Translations under genes and position numbers: made by a program | Source of the DNA: Acidobacteriota bacterium | GTDB lineage: Bacteria; Acidobacteriota; Vicinamibacteria; Vicinamibacterales; UBA2999 | Direction: 5' to 3' | Assembly: GCA_963169195.1 (NCBI GenBank) | Contig: CAUJDN010000052.1 | Coordinates: 21,370 to 85,369, forward strand | DNA: 64,000 bases | The notes under the pieces: generated by a model | The model's input: only the letters and a program-made list of their open reading frames with translations | Told to the model about the DNA's origin: nothing | Databases searched by the model: none | Part shown: piece by piece, positions 1 through 9,062 of the stretch | Numbering within the stretch: the first letter of the stretch is position 1 | How the letters are laid out: each line of letters starts with the position of its first letter

Positions 1-1212
1 CGTCTCGAGCACCTGTCCACCTTCGGCCGCCCGCCGCAGGGCACGTTCGAGTCCGGCGTCAGCCGCGTCGCCTATTCCGACGCGGACCTTGCGGCGCGCG
101 CGTGGTTGATGGACGAGATGCGCGGCGCGGGTTTGCGCCCCCGCATCGACCCGGCCGGCAACATCTTCGCGCGGTGGGGCCCGGAGAACGGCCGTCCGGC
201 CATTCTGTTCGGATCGCACATCGACTCGGTACCGGGCGGTGGCAACTTCGACGGCGATCTCGGCGTTCTCGCCGCGCTCGAGGTGATCCAGGCGTGTCGG
301 TCCGCGGGCGTCAGGCCCCGACGGCCGCTCGAGATGGTCGTCTGGGCGCACGAGGAGAGCACGGCCTTCGGGCGCGGCACGGCGGCGAGCCGCATCGTTG
401 CGGGCGACCTGAAGGCCGGCGATCTGGACCAGGTGTGGAACGGTCTTCGTCGCGGGGACGGCATTCGCCGGATTGGGGGCGATCCGTCGCGCATCGACGA
501 GGCCGTGCGGCAGGACGGAGCGTGGCACGGCTACCTCGAGCTGCACATCGAGCAGGGGGGCACGCTGGATCGCGCGCGCGTGCCCATCGGCATCGTCGAG
601 GGCATCGTGGCCATCCACCGGCACGACGTGGAGGTGGCCGGCTTCGCCAATCACGCCGGCACCACGCCCATGGACGAGCGGCAGGATGCGCTGCAGGCGG
701 CGTCGAGGCTGGTGCTCGCCGTGCGCGAACTGGTCACGGCCCGCCAGGGGCGTCAGGTGGGCACCGTCGGTCGCCTCGACGTCGAGCCCAATTCGCCGAA
801 CGTCGTGCCGGGCCGCGTGCGCCTGAGCGTGGAGTTTCGCGACTTGTCGGAGTCCACCCTGGCCGCCATGAACGGGGAGCTGCGCGCCCGCGCCGACGCC
901 ATCGCCCGCGACACCGGGACGACGATCACCACGACGCTGGCGACGACGAACCCGCCCGCGCTGGCCGACGCCGGCGTGCAGGCCGCCATTGGCCGTGCCG
1001 CCGACGCGGCCGGGTTGGAGGCGCGCCGCCTCCCGAGCGGTGCCGGGCACGACGCGCAGATGATCGCGCGCCTGTGTCCCATGGGGATGATCTTCGTCCC
1101 GAGCATCGGCGGCGTCAGCCACTCGCCAAAGGAGCGCACCAGCTGGGACGACTGCGCGCGCGGCGCGGCGGTGCTGCTCGGCGCCGTGCTGGACGTCGAC
1201 GCCCGCGCGTGA
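1..1212 (+). CDS. M20 family metallo-amidohydrolase (N-carbamoyl-amino-acid / allantoate type), 5' partial
   Basis: The frame is open from the first base, so the start lies outside the window; 403 residues are visible. The family hydrolyses ureido or amide nitrogen compounds such as N-carbamoyl amino acids or allantoate with two metal ions. Metal-site motifs are in order: GSHIDSVPGGG with His73, NFDGDLG with Asp84, then HEESTAFGRG, LELHIEQG and the C-terminal GGVSHSPKE. The dimerisation/lid domain (roughly 195-310) with NHAGTTPM is intact. Substrate cannot be chosen from sequence, although HIEQG and the length favour the HyuC/AllC branch over peptidases. It converges on the ADOP permease gene across a repeat-filled gap. 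Confidence 0.9.
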   Translation, partial: RLEHLSTFGRPPQGTFESGVSRVAYSDADLAARAWLMDEMRGAGLRPRIDPAGNIFARWGPENGRPAILFGSHIDSVPGGGNFDGDLGVLAALEVIQACRSAGVRPRRPLEMVVWAHEESTAFGRGTAASRIVAGDLKAGDLDQVWNGLRRGDGIRRIGGDPSRIDEAVRQDGAWHGYLELHIEQGGTLDRARVPIGIVEGIVAIHRHDVEVAGFANHAGTTPMDERQDALQAASRLVLAVRELVTARQGRQVGTVGRLDVEPNSPNVVPGRVRLSVEFRDLSESTLAAMNGELRARADAIARDTGTTITTTLATTNPPALADAGVQAAIGRAADAAGLEARRLPSGAGHDAQMIARLCPMGMIFVPSIGGVSHSPKERTSWDDCARGAAVLLGAVLDVDARA

Positions 1213-1218
1213 GAGCGG

Positions 1219-1257
1219 ACACCACGAAGGCACGAAGGCCACGAAGAACACGAAGCC
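1219..1257. repeat. Short degenerate repeat, unit close to cacgaagg
   Basis: Four imperfect copies of a cacgaag-like unit follow the stop codon of the amidohydrolase and run into the octamer array beside it. It looks like replication-slippage sequence and has no coding potential. Confidence 0.6.
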
Positions 1258-1271
1258 CGAAGATCCCGGAA

Positions 1272-1373
1272 CAGAACCCTCAGAACTTCAGAACCTCAGA
1301 ACCTCAGAACCTCAGAACCTCAGAACCCCAGAACCTCAGAACCCCAGAACCTCAGAACCTCAGAACCCGAGAA
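1272..1373. repeat. Tandem octamer array, consensus cagaacct, about 12 copies
   Basis: Nearly uninterrupted copies of the octamer cagaacct (variants cagaaccc and cagaactt) fill the gap between two convergent genes. The array ends exactly at the stop codon of the ADOP permease on the minus strand. A shorter array of the anagram-like octamer caagaccc/t sits in the same place relative to another gene near 32.5 kb. It is not a CRISPR because there are no spacers. Confidence 0.9.
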
Positions 1374-3821
1374 CTACTCTTCCCTGAGCGCCTGCATGAC
1401 GTCGATGCGCGACGCGCGTGCGGCCGGGATCAGCGACGCGACGAGCGCCGCCGCTACCAGCACGCCGGCCGCAGCCACCACGGGCAGCACGTCGGGGACG
1501 CGGACGGCGGCGATGTAGCCGCCGATCACCCGCACCAGCGCCAGGCCGCCGACGATGCCGCTGACGATGCCTGCGGCGGCGATGATGGCGCCCTCGCCCA
1601 GCACGCGCGCGAGCAGGTGCCGTGGCTCGGACCCCACGGCCAGGCGCACGCCGAACTCGCGCGTCCGCGCGCTCACCGAGAAGGCCAGCACGCCCGCCAC
1701 GCCCACCACGGCGATGAGCAGCGCCACCCCCGCGAAGCCGCCGAAGACCAGCGCGTTCAGCCGGTCCGGTGCCAGCACCTCCGCCCGCACGTCCTCGAGC
1801 GTCGAGGCCCGCTCCACCGGCTGGTCCGGCGAGAGGTCCCGGATGATCTTCGTGATGGTCGGAACCAGCGCGTACGGGTTGGTGCTCGCGTGCACGAAGA
1901 GCCGCCCGCCGCCAATCTCCTGCTCCAGCGGGTGATACACGGTCATGGCCGGCCCTGGCACCACGTTCTCGTCGTCGATGTCGGCGGCGATGCCGACGAT
2001 ACGGCGCGGGCCGGTGCCGACGTCGATGAACGCCATCACCGGATCGGTCCACTTCAGATGGCGGTTGAGCGCCTCCTGCGTGGAGAACATCCGCTGCGCC
2101 ACGCTCTGGCTGACGATGACGACCGGCTCGGTGTCCTTCCGGTCGGCGTCGGTGAAGTCGCGGCCGGCGATGATGGTGACGCCGAGCGCGGCGAAGAAGC
2201 CAGGCGAGACGGTGCGAAAGCGCGCGCGGGGATCCTCCTCCCCGTTGGCCTTGGCGTAGCCCTCGGCCGTGAACTGGAAGCCGGGGCCGAAGACGCCGGC
2301 ATCCCGCCAGGGTACCGCGGTGCCGACCGCGACGCGCTCGACACCGGGCAGCTCCGAGACGCGCCGCAGCACTTCGCGCGTGAACGCCATGATCTGCTCC
2401 GGCGGCCGCCCGTACGAGACCGGCACGTGCAGCGCGAGCACCTCCCGCAGGTTGAAGCCGGTGTTGGCGCGCTGGAGGGCCACGAGCGTGGTGACCAGCA
2501 TTCCCGCGCCGGCCAGCAGCACGAACGACGCGGCAATCTGCGTGACGGCGAAGAGGCGCAGGCGCCGGTTGGTGCCCGTGGTGATCCGGACGCCGCCCCC
2601 GGACAGGCCGAAGCCGTTCGTGGCGTCGGAGGAGGGCAGGCGCGGCACGAACGCCAGCAGCACGGCCGCGGCCAGCGCAAGCCCGACGCCCACCCACAGC
2701 AGGCTGCCGCTCACCGTGAGATCCAGCGCGCGCACCGAGAATCGCGAGGCATAGCGCGCGAGGACCGCGACCATCGGCCGTGCGATCAGCACGCCGAGAA
2801 TGGCGCCCGCGCCGCACAGCACGAGGCTCTCCGCCAGCAGCGTCCGCCGGAGCGCCCCGGCGCCGGCGCCGAGGGCCGCGCGGATGGCCAGCTCGCCCTC
2901 GCGGCGCACCGAGCGCGCGAGGATGAGGTTCGCCACGTTCGAGCACGCGATGACGAACACGAGCGCCGAGGCCGCGAGCAGCACGAGCAGGACCGTGCGC
3001 GCGGATGCCGTGATCTGATCCCGCAGCCGCACCGCGTCGATGCGGAAGCCGGCGTTGGACGGGTAGGCCTCCCCGTGCTCCGCCACCATGGCGCCGTGCG
3101 CCGCGCGCAGCTCCGCCCGCGCCTGCTCGATGTCCGCCCCAGGCGCCAGCCGGCCGAAGAGCTCCGTCATGCGGTGCACGCGCCCGTCCACCATCGTCGC
3201 GTCCAGGTGGTGCGGGCTGGTGACGACGTTGGCGATGATCTCGGTCTCGGCCGGGTAGGGCACCGACGGCTGCAGGACGCCGATGATCGTCGCGGACCGC
3301 TCGCCCAGCCGGATGACCTTTCCGATGACCGTGGGATCGGAGGCCAGCGACTCCGCCCAGAACCGGTGCGTCAGCACCGCCACGCCGGCCGCCTGCGGCC
3401 CGTCGTCGGTCGCGTCGATGAGCCGGCCCAGCACGGGCCGGAGGCCCATCACCCCGAAGTAGCTGCCGCCGACGACCCCCGACCGCACGACCCGCGGCTC
3501 GCCGAGACCCACCATGGTGAACTCGATGGTGGAGAAGTCGCCGAAGGCGCTGAGCGACGTCACGCGCGCCTGCAGGTCCCGGAGCTCGGGAATCGAGAAC
3601 GCCGCGTTCTCGACGCCAATGCCTTCGGCGCTCTGCCGGATGTAGATCAGCCGGTCTTCGTCGCGATTGACCAGCGGCTTCAGCAGCACCCCTTCCACCA
3701 CCGTGAAGATGGCGGCATTGGCGCCGATGCCGAGCGCCAGGGTGAGGATCACCGTGAGGGTGAGCCCCTTGACCCGGGCAAGGGAACGGAGCGCGTACCG
3801 GAAATCGGTGAGCAGGCTCAT
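1374..3821 (-). CDS. ADOP family ABC transporter permease
   Basis: 815 residues with the layout of acidobacterial duplicated orphan permeases: an N-terminal RYALRSLARVKG entry, TM1 with ALGIGANAAIF, a MacB-type periplasmic domain (about 50-240), an FtsX-like three-TM block (about 265-430), a second periplasmic domain (about 435-660), and a final FtsX block ending in ARASRIDVMQALREE. No ATPase gene is adjacent, as is usual for this family. It probably acts with a separately encoded MacB/LolD-like ATPase in export or lipoprotein/antibiotic handling. The start has AAGAGGA six bases upstream. A related copy lies at 18.1-20.6 kb. Confidence 0.93.
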   Translation of the reverse strand: MSLLTDFRYALRSLARVKGLTLTVILTLALGIGANAAIFTVVEGVLLKPLVNRDEDRLIYIRQSAEGIGVENAAFSIPELRDLQARVTSLSAFGDFSTIEFTMVGLGEPRVVRSGVVGGSYFGVMGLRPVLGRLIDATDDGPQAAGVAVLTHRFWAESLASDPTVIGKVIRLGERSATIIGVLQPSVPYPAETEIIANVVTSPHHLDATMVDGRVHRMTELFGRLAPGADIEQARAELRAAHGAMVAEHGEAYPSNAGFRIDAVRLRDQITASARTVLLVLLAASALVFVIACSNVANLILARSVRREGELAIRAALGAGAGALRRTLLAESLVLCGAGAILGVLIARPMVAVLARYASRFSVRALDLTVSGSLLWVGVGLALAAAVLLAFVPRLPSSDATNGFGLSGGGVRITTGTNRRLRLFAVTQIAASFVLLAGAGMLVTTLVALQRANTGFNLREVLALHVPVSYGRPPEQIMAFTREVLRRVSELPGVERVAVGTAVPWRDAGVFGPGFQFTAEGYAKANGEEDPRARFRTVSPGFFAALGVTIIAGRDFTDADRKDTEPVVIVSQSVAQRMFSTQEALNRHLKWTDPVMAFIDVGTGPRRIVGIAADIDDENVVPGPAMTVYHPLEQEIGGGRLFVHASTNPYALVPTITKIIRDLSPDQPVERASTLEDVRAEVLAPDRLNALVFGGFAGVALLIAVVGVAGVLAFSVSARTREFGVRLAVGSEPRHLLARVLGEGAIIAAAGIVSGIVGGLALVRVIGGYIAAVRVPDVLPVVAAAGVLVAAALVASLIPAARASRIDVMQALREE

Positions 3822-3939
3822 GCAATCCTCTTCGACGTTCGGAGCCGGACCTTCACATCGCAGTCTTCACCACCCCGCCCGGATCGACTGGCCCGGCCCA
3901 CCGGTGTGACCGGTGCGACCGCGGCATCCCGGCGCGCAC

Positions 3940-5625
3940 CTACCGTGGCGGGACGACCGGCACGTAGTCGGCGAAGACGTAGGCGAAGAGCATCGAGATG
4001 ACGCCCATCGCCACCATCAGCACGACGCTGTGCCTGATGGTGAAGCGGAACAGGCGGCTCTCGTCGGCCGAGCTCATGCCGGTGGCCGCCACGGCCACGG
4101 CGATGCTCTGCACCGAGATCATTTTACCCATCACGCCGGCGGCCGAGTTCACCGACGCGGTGAGGACCGGGTTGAGCGAGAGCGCGTTGGCGGTGACGAC
4201 CTGCAGGTTGCCGAAGAGCGCATTGGCGGAGGTGTCGCTGCCCGTCAGGAACACGCCGAGCCAGCCGACGACGGCGCTGAAGAAGGGGAAGGCCACCCCG
4301 GTGGCGGCGAGCGCGAGTCCGAGCGTGGAGGTCATCCCCGAGTAGTTCATCAGGTACGCCAGGCCCAGCATCGACGCGATGGTCAGCATCGCGTAGGAGA
4401 GCTGCGAGAACGTCTCCTTGTAGAGCTTTGCGAACGTGGCAGGCCTGACGCCGAGCACGAGGGCCGCGACGATGGTGGCGAGGAAGCATGCCGTCCCCGA
4501 CGCGCTCAGCCAGTTCAGCGTGAAGACCGCGGCATAGGGCGACGGCTCGGCCACGACGGGCGGCACGCGCGTGATGGCGTTGTGCAGGCCGGGCACCATC
4601 AAGCCGTTCAGCCCGGTCGGCGCCTTCGGGAGGAACGAGGGCATCACGCCGTTGGTCCACGTGTCGATGGCGAGCTTGATCGCGGGCTCGCCCCAGGCCA
4701 GCACGAACGCGACGAGCAGCAGGTAGGGCGACCACGCCATGACGATCTCGCCCGGGGTGTGCTTCCTGGCCTCTGCGGCCACGGGTCTGTCTCCCTCGAG
4801 CCGCATGATCGTCCTCGGCTTCCACAGCTTGAGCACGGCCACCATCACGACAATGCAGGTGAGGGAGCTGAGGATGTCGGTGAGCTCGGGCCCCATGTAG
4901 TTCGAGACGTAGAACTGCATGCCGGCAAAGGACACGCCGCAGGCGATGATGGCGGGCAGCACCTCGATCGCGCGCTTCCCTCCGGCCATGACGACGATGA
5001 GGTAGCCGGGGATGATGACGGAGATCATCGCGCACAGGCGGCCCACCATCGCGGAGAGCGGCAGGACCGGCAGGCCCGTGACGGCGGCGAGCGTGGTGAC
5101 GGGAATGCCGATGGACCCGAAGGCGACCGGCGCCGTGTTGGCCAGCAGGCAGATGCCGGCGGCGTAGAACGGGTTGAAGCCGAGCCCCGCGAGCATCGCG
5201 CCCGACACCGCCACTGGCGCGCCGAAGCCGGCCGCGCCCTCGATGAAGGCGCCGAACGAGAAGGCGATGAACATCGCCTGCAGGCGGCGGTCGTCGGTGA
5301 GCGAGCCCACCGAGTCCTTGATGATCTCGAACTTGCCGGTGTGGACCGCCAGTCGGTAGAGCATGATCGACGCGAAGACGATCCACGCGATGGGGAAGAG
5401 GCCGTAGGCCGCGCCGTAGAGCGTGGACATCACCGCCAGGCCGACGGGCATGCCGTAGGCCGTGAGCGAGACGACGAAGGCGGTGCCGAGTCCTGCGAGC
5501 GCCGCCTTCCAGGTCGGCGTGCGCCAGACGCCCAGCATGAGGAACAGCACGACAATCGGCAGGGCGGCGACGGGCGCCGACAGTGCCAGGCTGCCGCCCA
5601 GGGGTTCGTAGTTGTGCTGCCACAT
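3940..5625 (-). CDS. lldP: L-lactate permease, LctP/LldP family
   Basis: 561 residues, the usual length for LctP (TC 2.A.14), with 12 or more hydrophobic segments. Family landmarks include the N-terminal WxxNYxPLGGSLxLSAxVAxLPI pattern, FGAFIEGAAGFGAPVA and the late GSDTSANALFG motif. It imports lactate or glycolate with protons at the inner membrane. The open frame runs 54 codons further upstream, but the conserved N terminus begins at the chosen ATG. No lactate dehydrogenase operon adjoins it; a GlcD-like FAD-linked oxidase, which could use lactate or glycolate, is encoded at 20.7-22.3 kb on the same strand. Confidence 0.92.
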   Translation of the reverse strand: MWQHNYEPLGGSLALSAPVAALPIVVLFLMLGVWRTPTWKAALAGLGTAFVVSLTAYGMPVGLAVMSTLYGAAYGLFPIAWIVFASIMLYRLAVHTGKFEIIKDSVGSLTDDRRLQAMFIAFSFGAFIEGAAGFGAPVAVSGAMLAGLGFNPFYAAGICLLANTAPVAFGSIGIPVTTLAAVTGLPVLPLSAMVGRLCAMISVIIPGYLIVVMAGGKRAIEVLPAIIACGVSFAGMQFYVSNYMGPELTDILSSLTCIVVMVAVLKLWKPRTIMRLEGDRPVAAEARKHTPGEIVMAWSPYLLLVAFVLAWGEPAIKLAIDTWTNGVMPSFLPKAPTGLNGLMVPGLHNAITRVPPVVAEPSPYAAVFTLNWLSASGTACFLATIVAALVLGVRPATFAKLYKETFSQLSYAMLTIASMLGLAYLMNYSGMTSTLGLALAATGVAFPFFSAVVGWLGVFLTGSDTSANALFGNLQVVTANALSLNPVLTASVNSAAGVMGKMISVQSIAVAVAATGMSSADESRLFRFTIRHSVVLMVAMGVISMLFAYVFADYVPVVPPR

Positions 5626-5915
5626 ACCGGGGTCGCGGCTCCGTGGGAACTGGACCCCGGCCTTATAACACAGGCCCCGCGCGCGGAGGGGCCGGCCCCG
5701 GAGATTCCGTTGGGTGAGGCGGCCACCTGACGGAATGCCGACAGCCATCCCGCGACGGCCGCTCGTCCTCTGCGAGTCGTGGCCCACTGCAGTGCGCCGC
5801 GCTTGGAGCGCCCTGGTGCACGACGACGCGCGCGTCGATCCGGTGATCTCGGGCGAGTGCGCCGAGCGACCTTGCGGACGTCTCGCGATTCAGGGATGCC
5901 GTTCCGGGGCCGGCG

Positions 5916-7202
5916 TCACAGGGCGGCGTCGCGGGTCTCCCTCGACATCCACAGCCCGAGGAGCGACAGCAGCGTGGACAGGGCGAGGTAGTAGCCGACG
6001 TACTGCAGGCCGAGGTGCGTGGCCAGCCACGTGGCCGCGTACGGCGCCAGCGACGCGCCGAAGATGCCCGCGAGGTTGTAGGTGAGCGAGCTGCCCGTGT
6101 AGCGGACCGCCGTCGGGAAGAGCTCCGCGAGGACCGTGCCGAGCGGGCCGTAGGCCAGGCCCACCAGCGCCAGGCCCGCCACCATCACCAGCGTGGCCCC
6201 GATGGTGCCCGCGTGGAAGAGCGGAGCGAACACCAGGCCGAAGGCGAACGTGGCAAGGTTCACCCACATCAGCATGGGCCGCCGCCCGCGCTCGGCGAGG
6301 ATCGCCGACCACGGGATCGTCGCCCCGAAGAACAGCACGCCGAAGAGCTGGATGAAGAGGAACTGCTCGCGCGTGAACCCGAGCTGGCTCGTGCCCCATG
6401 AGAGCGCGAACACGGTCATCAGGTAGAAGTTCACGTAGACCGAGAGCCCGATCAGCGTCCCGATGACGAGCGTGCCCATGTGCGACCTGAAGACCGCCAG
6501 CATCGGCACCTGCACGCGCTCGTGGCGGGCCACGGCTGCCGCGAAGACCGGCGTCTCCGTGATGGACAGCCGCACGTACAGGCCGAGCATCACGAGCGCG
6601 GCGCTGGCCAGGAACGGCACGCGCCATCCCCAGGCGAAGAACTGCGCATCCGTGAGCGTCCGCGACAGCAGCAGGAAGATGCCGCCCGAGCAGAAGAAGC
6701 CGACCGGGGCGCCCAGCTGCGGGAACATGCCGTACCACGCACGGCGTCCCGGCGGCGCGTTCTCCGTGGCGAGGAGCACGGCGCCGCCCCACTCGCCGCC
6801 GAGGCCCAGGCCCTGCCCGAAGCGGCACAGCGCGAGCAGCGCCGGCGCGGCGATGCCGATGCTCTCGTACGGCGGCAGCAGCCCGATGGCCACCGTCGAG
6901 AGGCCCATCGTCAGCAGCGCTGCGACCAGCGTGGTCTTGCGGCCGACGCGGTCGCCGAAGTGGCCGAAGAGCGCCGAGCCGATGGGGCGCGCCAGGAACG
7001 CGATGGCGAAGGTGGCCAGCGAGGCGAGCGTCGCCGTCGCCGGGTCGGACGAGGGGAAGAACAGCGCCGGGAACACCAGCACCGCCGCGGTGGCGTAGAT
7101 GTAGAAGTCGAAGAACTCGATTGCCGTGCCGACGAGGCTGGCGAGGAGGATCTGCCGCGGGGTGTTGACCGGTCGCGGCGCGTGGCGCGGGCTGGCACCC
7201 AT
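5916..7202 (-). CDS. MFS transporter, metabolite:H+ symporter (MHS) type
   Basis: 428 residues with 12 predicted TM segments. Typical MHS sequence is present: SLVGTAIEFFDFYIYATAA at TM1, the loop FGHFGDRVGRKTT, and RFGQGLGLGGEWGGA at TM4. Relatives carry osmolytes, shikimate, ketoglutarate or other organic acids with protons; the substrate is not decidable here. Its ATG overlaps the stop codon of the upstream hydrolase remnant (TGATG), so translation may be coupled to a gene that no longer encodes a full protein. Confidence 0.88.
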   Translation of the reverse strand: MGASPRHAPRPVNTPRQILLASLVGTAIEFFDFYIYATAAVLVFPALFFPSSDPATATLASLATFAIAFLARPIGSALFGHFGDRVGRKTTLVAALLTMGLSTVAIGLLPPYESIGIAAPALLALCRFGQGLGLGGEWGGAVLLATENAPPGRRAWYGMFPQLGAPVGFFCSGGIFLLLSRTLTDAQFFAWGWRVPFLASAALVMLGLYVRLSITETPVFAAAVARHERVQVPMLAVFRSHMGTLVIGTLIGLSVYVNFYLMTVFALSWGTSQLGFTREQFLFIQLFGVLFFGATIPWSAILAERGRRPMLMWVNLATFAFGLVFAPLFHAGTIGATLVMVAGLALVGLAYGPLGTVLAELFPTAVRYTGSSLTYNLAGIFGASLAPYAATWLATHLGLQYVGYYLALSTLLSLLGLWMSRETRDAAL

Positions 7203-7633
7203 CAGTTGGTGCCGGGGTTGGCGGCCAGGAAGGGCTCGACCTCGGCCAGGATCGGGTCGATGCGCGCGAACGTGTCCGAGCAGCTCAGGCCGCCGTCCAC
7301 CGTGATGACGGTGAAGCGCTTGCTCAGCCGGTCCACGTACCCCCGCTCGTTCCAGGAGCGGCGCGTCTGGCCGCCGCCGTGCAGCAGCATCAGCGCGGGC
7401 CCCGTGCCCGTCGTCTCGTAGGCGATCTTCGTGCCGTCGGGTGAGGTGGCCATCAGGGCCGTGGGCGCCTTGGCGGCCGCGGGCACGTCGGCCTCTCCTG
7501 CGGCTGTCGTGGCCGCCGGCTGGGCCGTGACCTGCGACGTGGTGCGGGCACAGGCGGACGCGGCGAGCGCGAAGGAGAGCAGGGCCATCGCCCCGGGCGT
7601 GCGGGTCACCATTCCGACGAGCGGCGTGGGCAT
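7202..7633 (-). pseudogene. Internally deleted alpha/beta hydrolase with lipoprotein-like signal
   Basis: Only 143 residues remain of a fold that normally needs about 270-300. A signal with a lipobox-like ALAASAC is followed by the hydrolase N terminus (GTKIAYETTGTGPALMLLHGGGQTR, oxyanion HGGG) and strand 4 (FTVITVD). The sequence then jumps to what looks like the family C terminus (SDTFARIDPILAEVEPFL). The nucleophile elbow, lid and catalytic Asp/His are missing, so it cannot be an active hydrolase. The start was chosen for AGAGGA six bases upstream rather than the ATG 54 bases earlier. Either a genuine deletion or an assembly error would explain it. Confidence 0.7.
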
Positions 7634-7797
7634 CAAGGGTCCTCTGACGGCTTTCATCGGCACGTGCCTGAGCGTCACAGATACCACAGGCGGCGCGAGC
7701 AGTGCGAATGTCCGCGGACGGCGTTCATACCCGTGGATCGGGACTGGTCACCCCCTCCGGCGTCAGAATGGGGGAGAACCGGACCGAGGAGGACCTC

Positions 7798-8946
7798 ATG
7801 CATTCGCTCGCCAACGACCTCGCGGAGGGCGTGCTCCTGCGCCAGCAGGGCCCGCACCTCTCGCTGTACCAGCCCACGCACCGCCGCCGCCCCGAGAACC
7901 AGCAGGATCCCATCCGTTACCGGAACCTCGTGAAGGCGCTCGAGGATTCGCTTCGGCAGATGCATCCCGCGGCCGGCGTGCGCGAGCTGATCGCGCCCTT
8001 TCAGGCGCTGGGGGACGACTGGTCGTTCTGGAATCACGCGCAGCACGGACTGGCCGTCCTCGCCGCGCGGGGCTTCTTCCGGGCGTACCGGCTGCTGCGC
8101 CCCGTGCCCGAGCGCGCGATCGTCGCGGACAGCTTCCACCTGAAGCCGCTGCTCCGGATCGTGCAGTCGGCCGACCGGTTCCACGTGCTCGCGCTCAACC
8201 GCCAGGCGGCGAGGATGTTCGAGGGCAACCGCGACGCGCTGCGGGAGATCGAGATGGCGCCCGGCGCGCGGACACTGGCCGAGGCGCTCGGCGACGAGCA
8301 CACCGAGCCGCACACCACGGTCGCCTCCTACGGCGGCCCCGGCGGCGGCGGGCACGCGAAACACCACGGTCACGGGTCGAGGAAGGACGAGATCGACATC
8401 GATGCCGAGCGGTACTTCCGTGCGGTGGACCGCGTCGTGGTCGAGCACCACTCGCGCGCGTCGGGGTTGCCGCTCGTGCTGGCATCGCTCCCCGAGCACC
8501 AGTCGCCGTTCAGGGGGGTCAGCCAGAACCCGTTCCTCCTCGAGGAAGGTCTGGCGGGCGATCCATGGGCGCTCGAGGCCGACGACTTGCGGGCCCGAGC
8601 CTGGCAGCTCGTCGAGCCGCAGTACGTGGCGAAGCTGGAGGCGCATGCCGGGCGCTTCCATGCCGCTCGCGCGAAGGGCCTGGGCTCCGACGACATGAAG
8701 GCCGTCGCCGCCGCCGCCCATGCGGGCCGCGTCGCGACGCTGCTCGTCGAGGCGGAGTCGGTCGTGCCCGGGCGGATCGACGGTGAGAGCGGCGAGGTGC
8801 ACGCGGCGGACCTCGCTCACCCTCACGTGGACGATTTGCTGGACGACCTGGCGGAGCTGGTGCTGCGTGCGAAGGGTGAGGTGGTCGTCGTGCCGGCCGA
8901 CCGCATGCCGACCGGCACGGGGGTCGCGGCAATCTACCGGTTCTGA
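7798..8946 (+). CDS. baeRF family 3-like protein (bacterial archaeo-eukaryotic release-factor domain)
   Basis: 382 residues. The N terminus (VSLYQPTHR-like SLYQPTHRRRPENQQDPIRYRN) is characteristic of bacterial homologues of the eRF1 core, group 3, which are predicted to act on stalled ribosomes or translation products. A glycine/histidine-rich linker (about 195-215) separates the N-terminal part from an RNase-like/release-factor middle and C-terminal domain (DIDAERYFRAVDRVV to GTGVAAIYRF). A strong GAGGAGG lies five bases upstream of the chosen ATG. It is divergent from the hydrolase remnant. The molecular role of this family is not experimentally settled. Confidence 0.75.
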   Translation: MHSLANDLAEGVLLRQQGPHLSLYQPTHRRRPENQQDPIRYRNLVKALEDSLRQMHPAAGVRELIAPFQALGDDWSFWNHAQHGLAVLAARGFFRAYRLLRPVPERAIVADSFHLKPLLRIVQSADRFHVLALNRQAARMFEGNRDALREIEMAPGARTLAEALGDEHTEPHTTVASYGGPGGGGHAKHHGHGSRKDEIDIDAERYFRAVDRVVVEHHSRASGLPLVLASLPEHQSPFRGVSQNPFLLEEGLAGDPWALEADDLRARAWQLVEPQYVAKLEAHAGRFHAARAKGLGSDDMKAVAAAAHAGRVATLLVEAESVVPGRIDGESGEVHAADLAHPHVDDLLDDLAELVLRAKGEVVVVPADRMPTGTGVAAIYRF

Positions 8947-9062
8947 CGGCGGAGTGCGCGCGCCAGGTTCACGCCGCTCGAGATGACGCCGACGTGGTCG
9001 AACCGCTGGGAAACGTCACCGAGGAACGTCCTGCGCGATAATGTCCATTCGAGGTGAACGAC

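Noticed and set aside
1272..1373. Possible CRISPR-like array
   Set aside because: Units are contiguous octamers with no spacers, and no cas genes are present.
102..4001. Very long plus-strand frame of about 1300 codons
   Set aside because: It is the antisense and shifted shadow of the M20 and ADOP genes; composition is Arg/Ala/His-rich with no domain. Similar long shadows oppose most genes here because of high GC.
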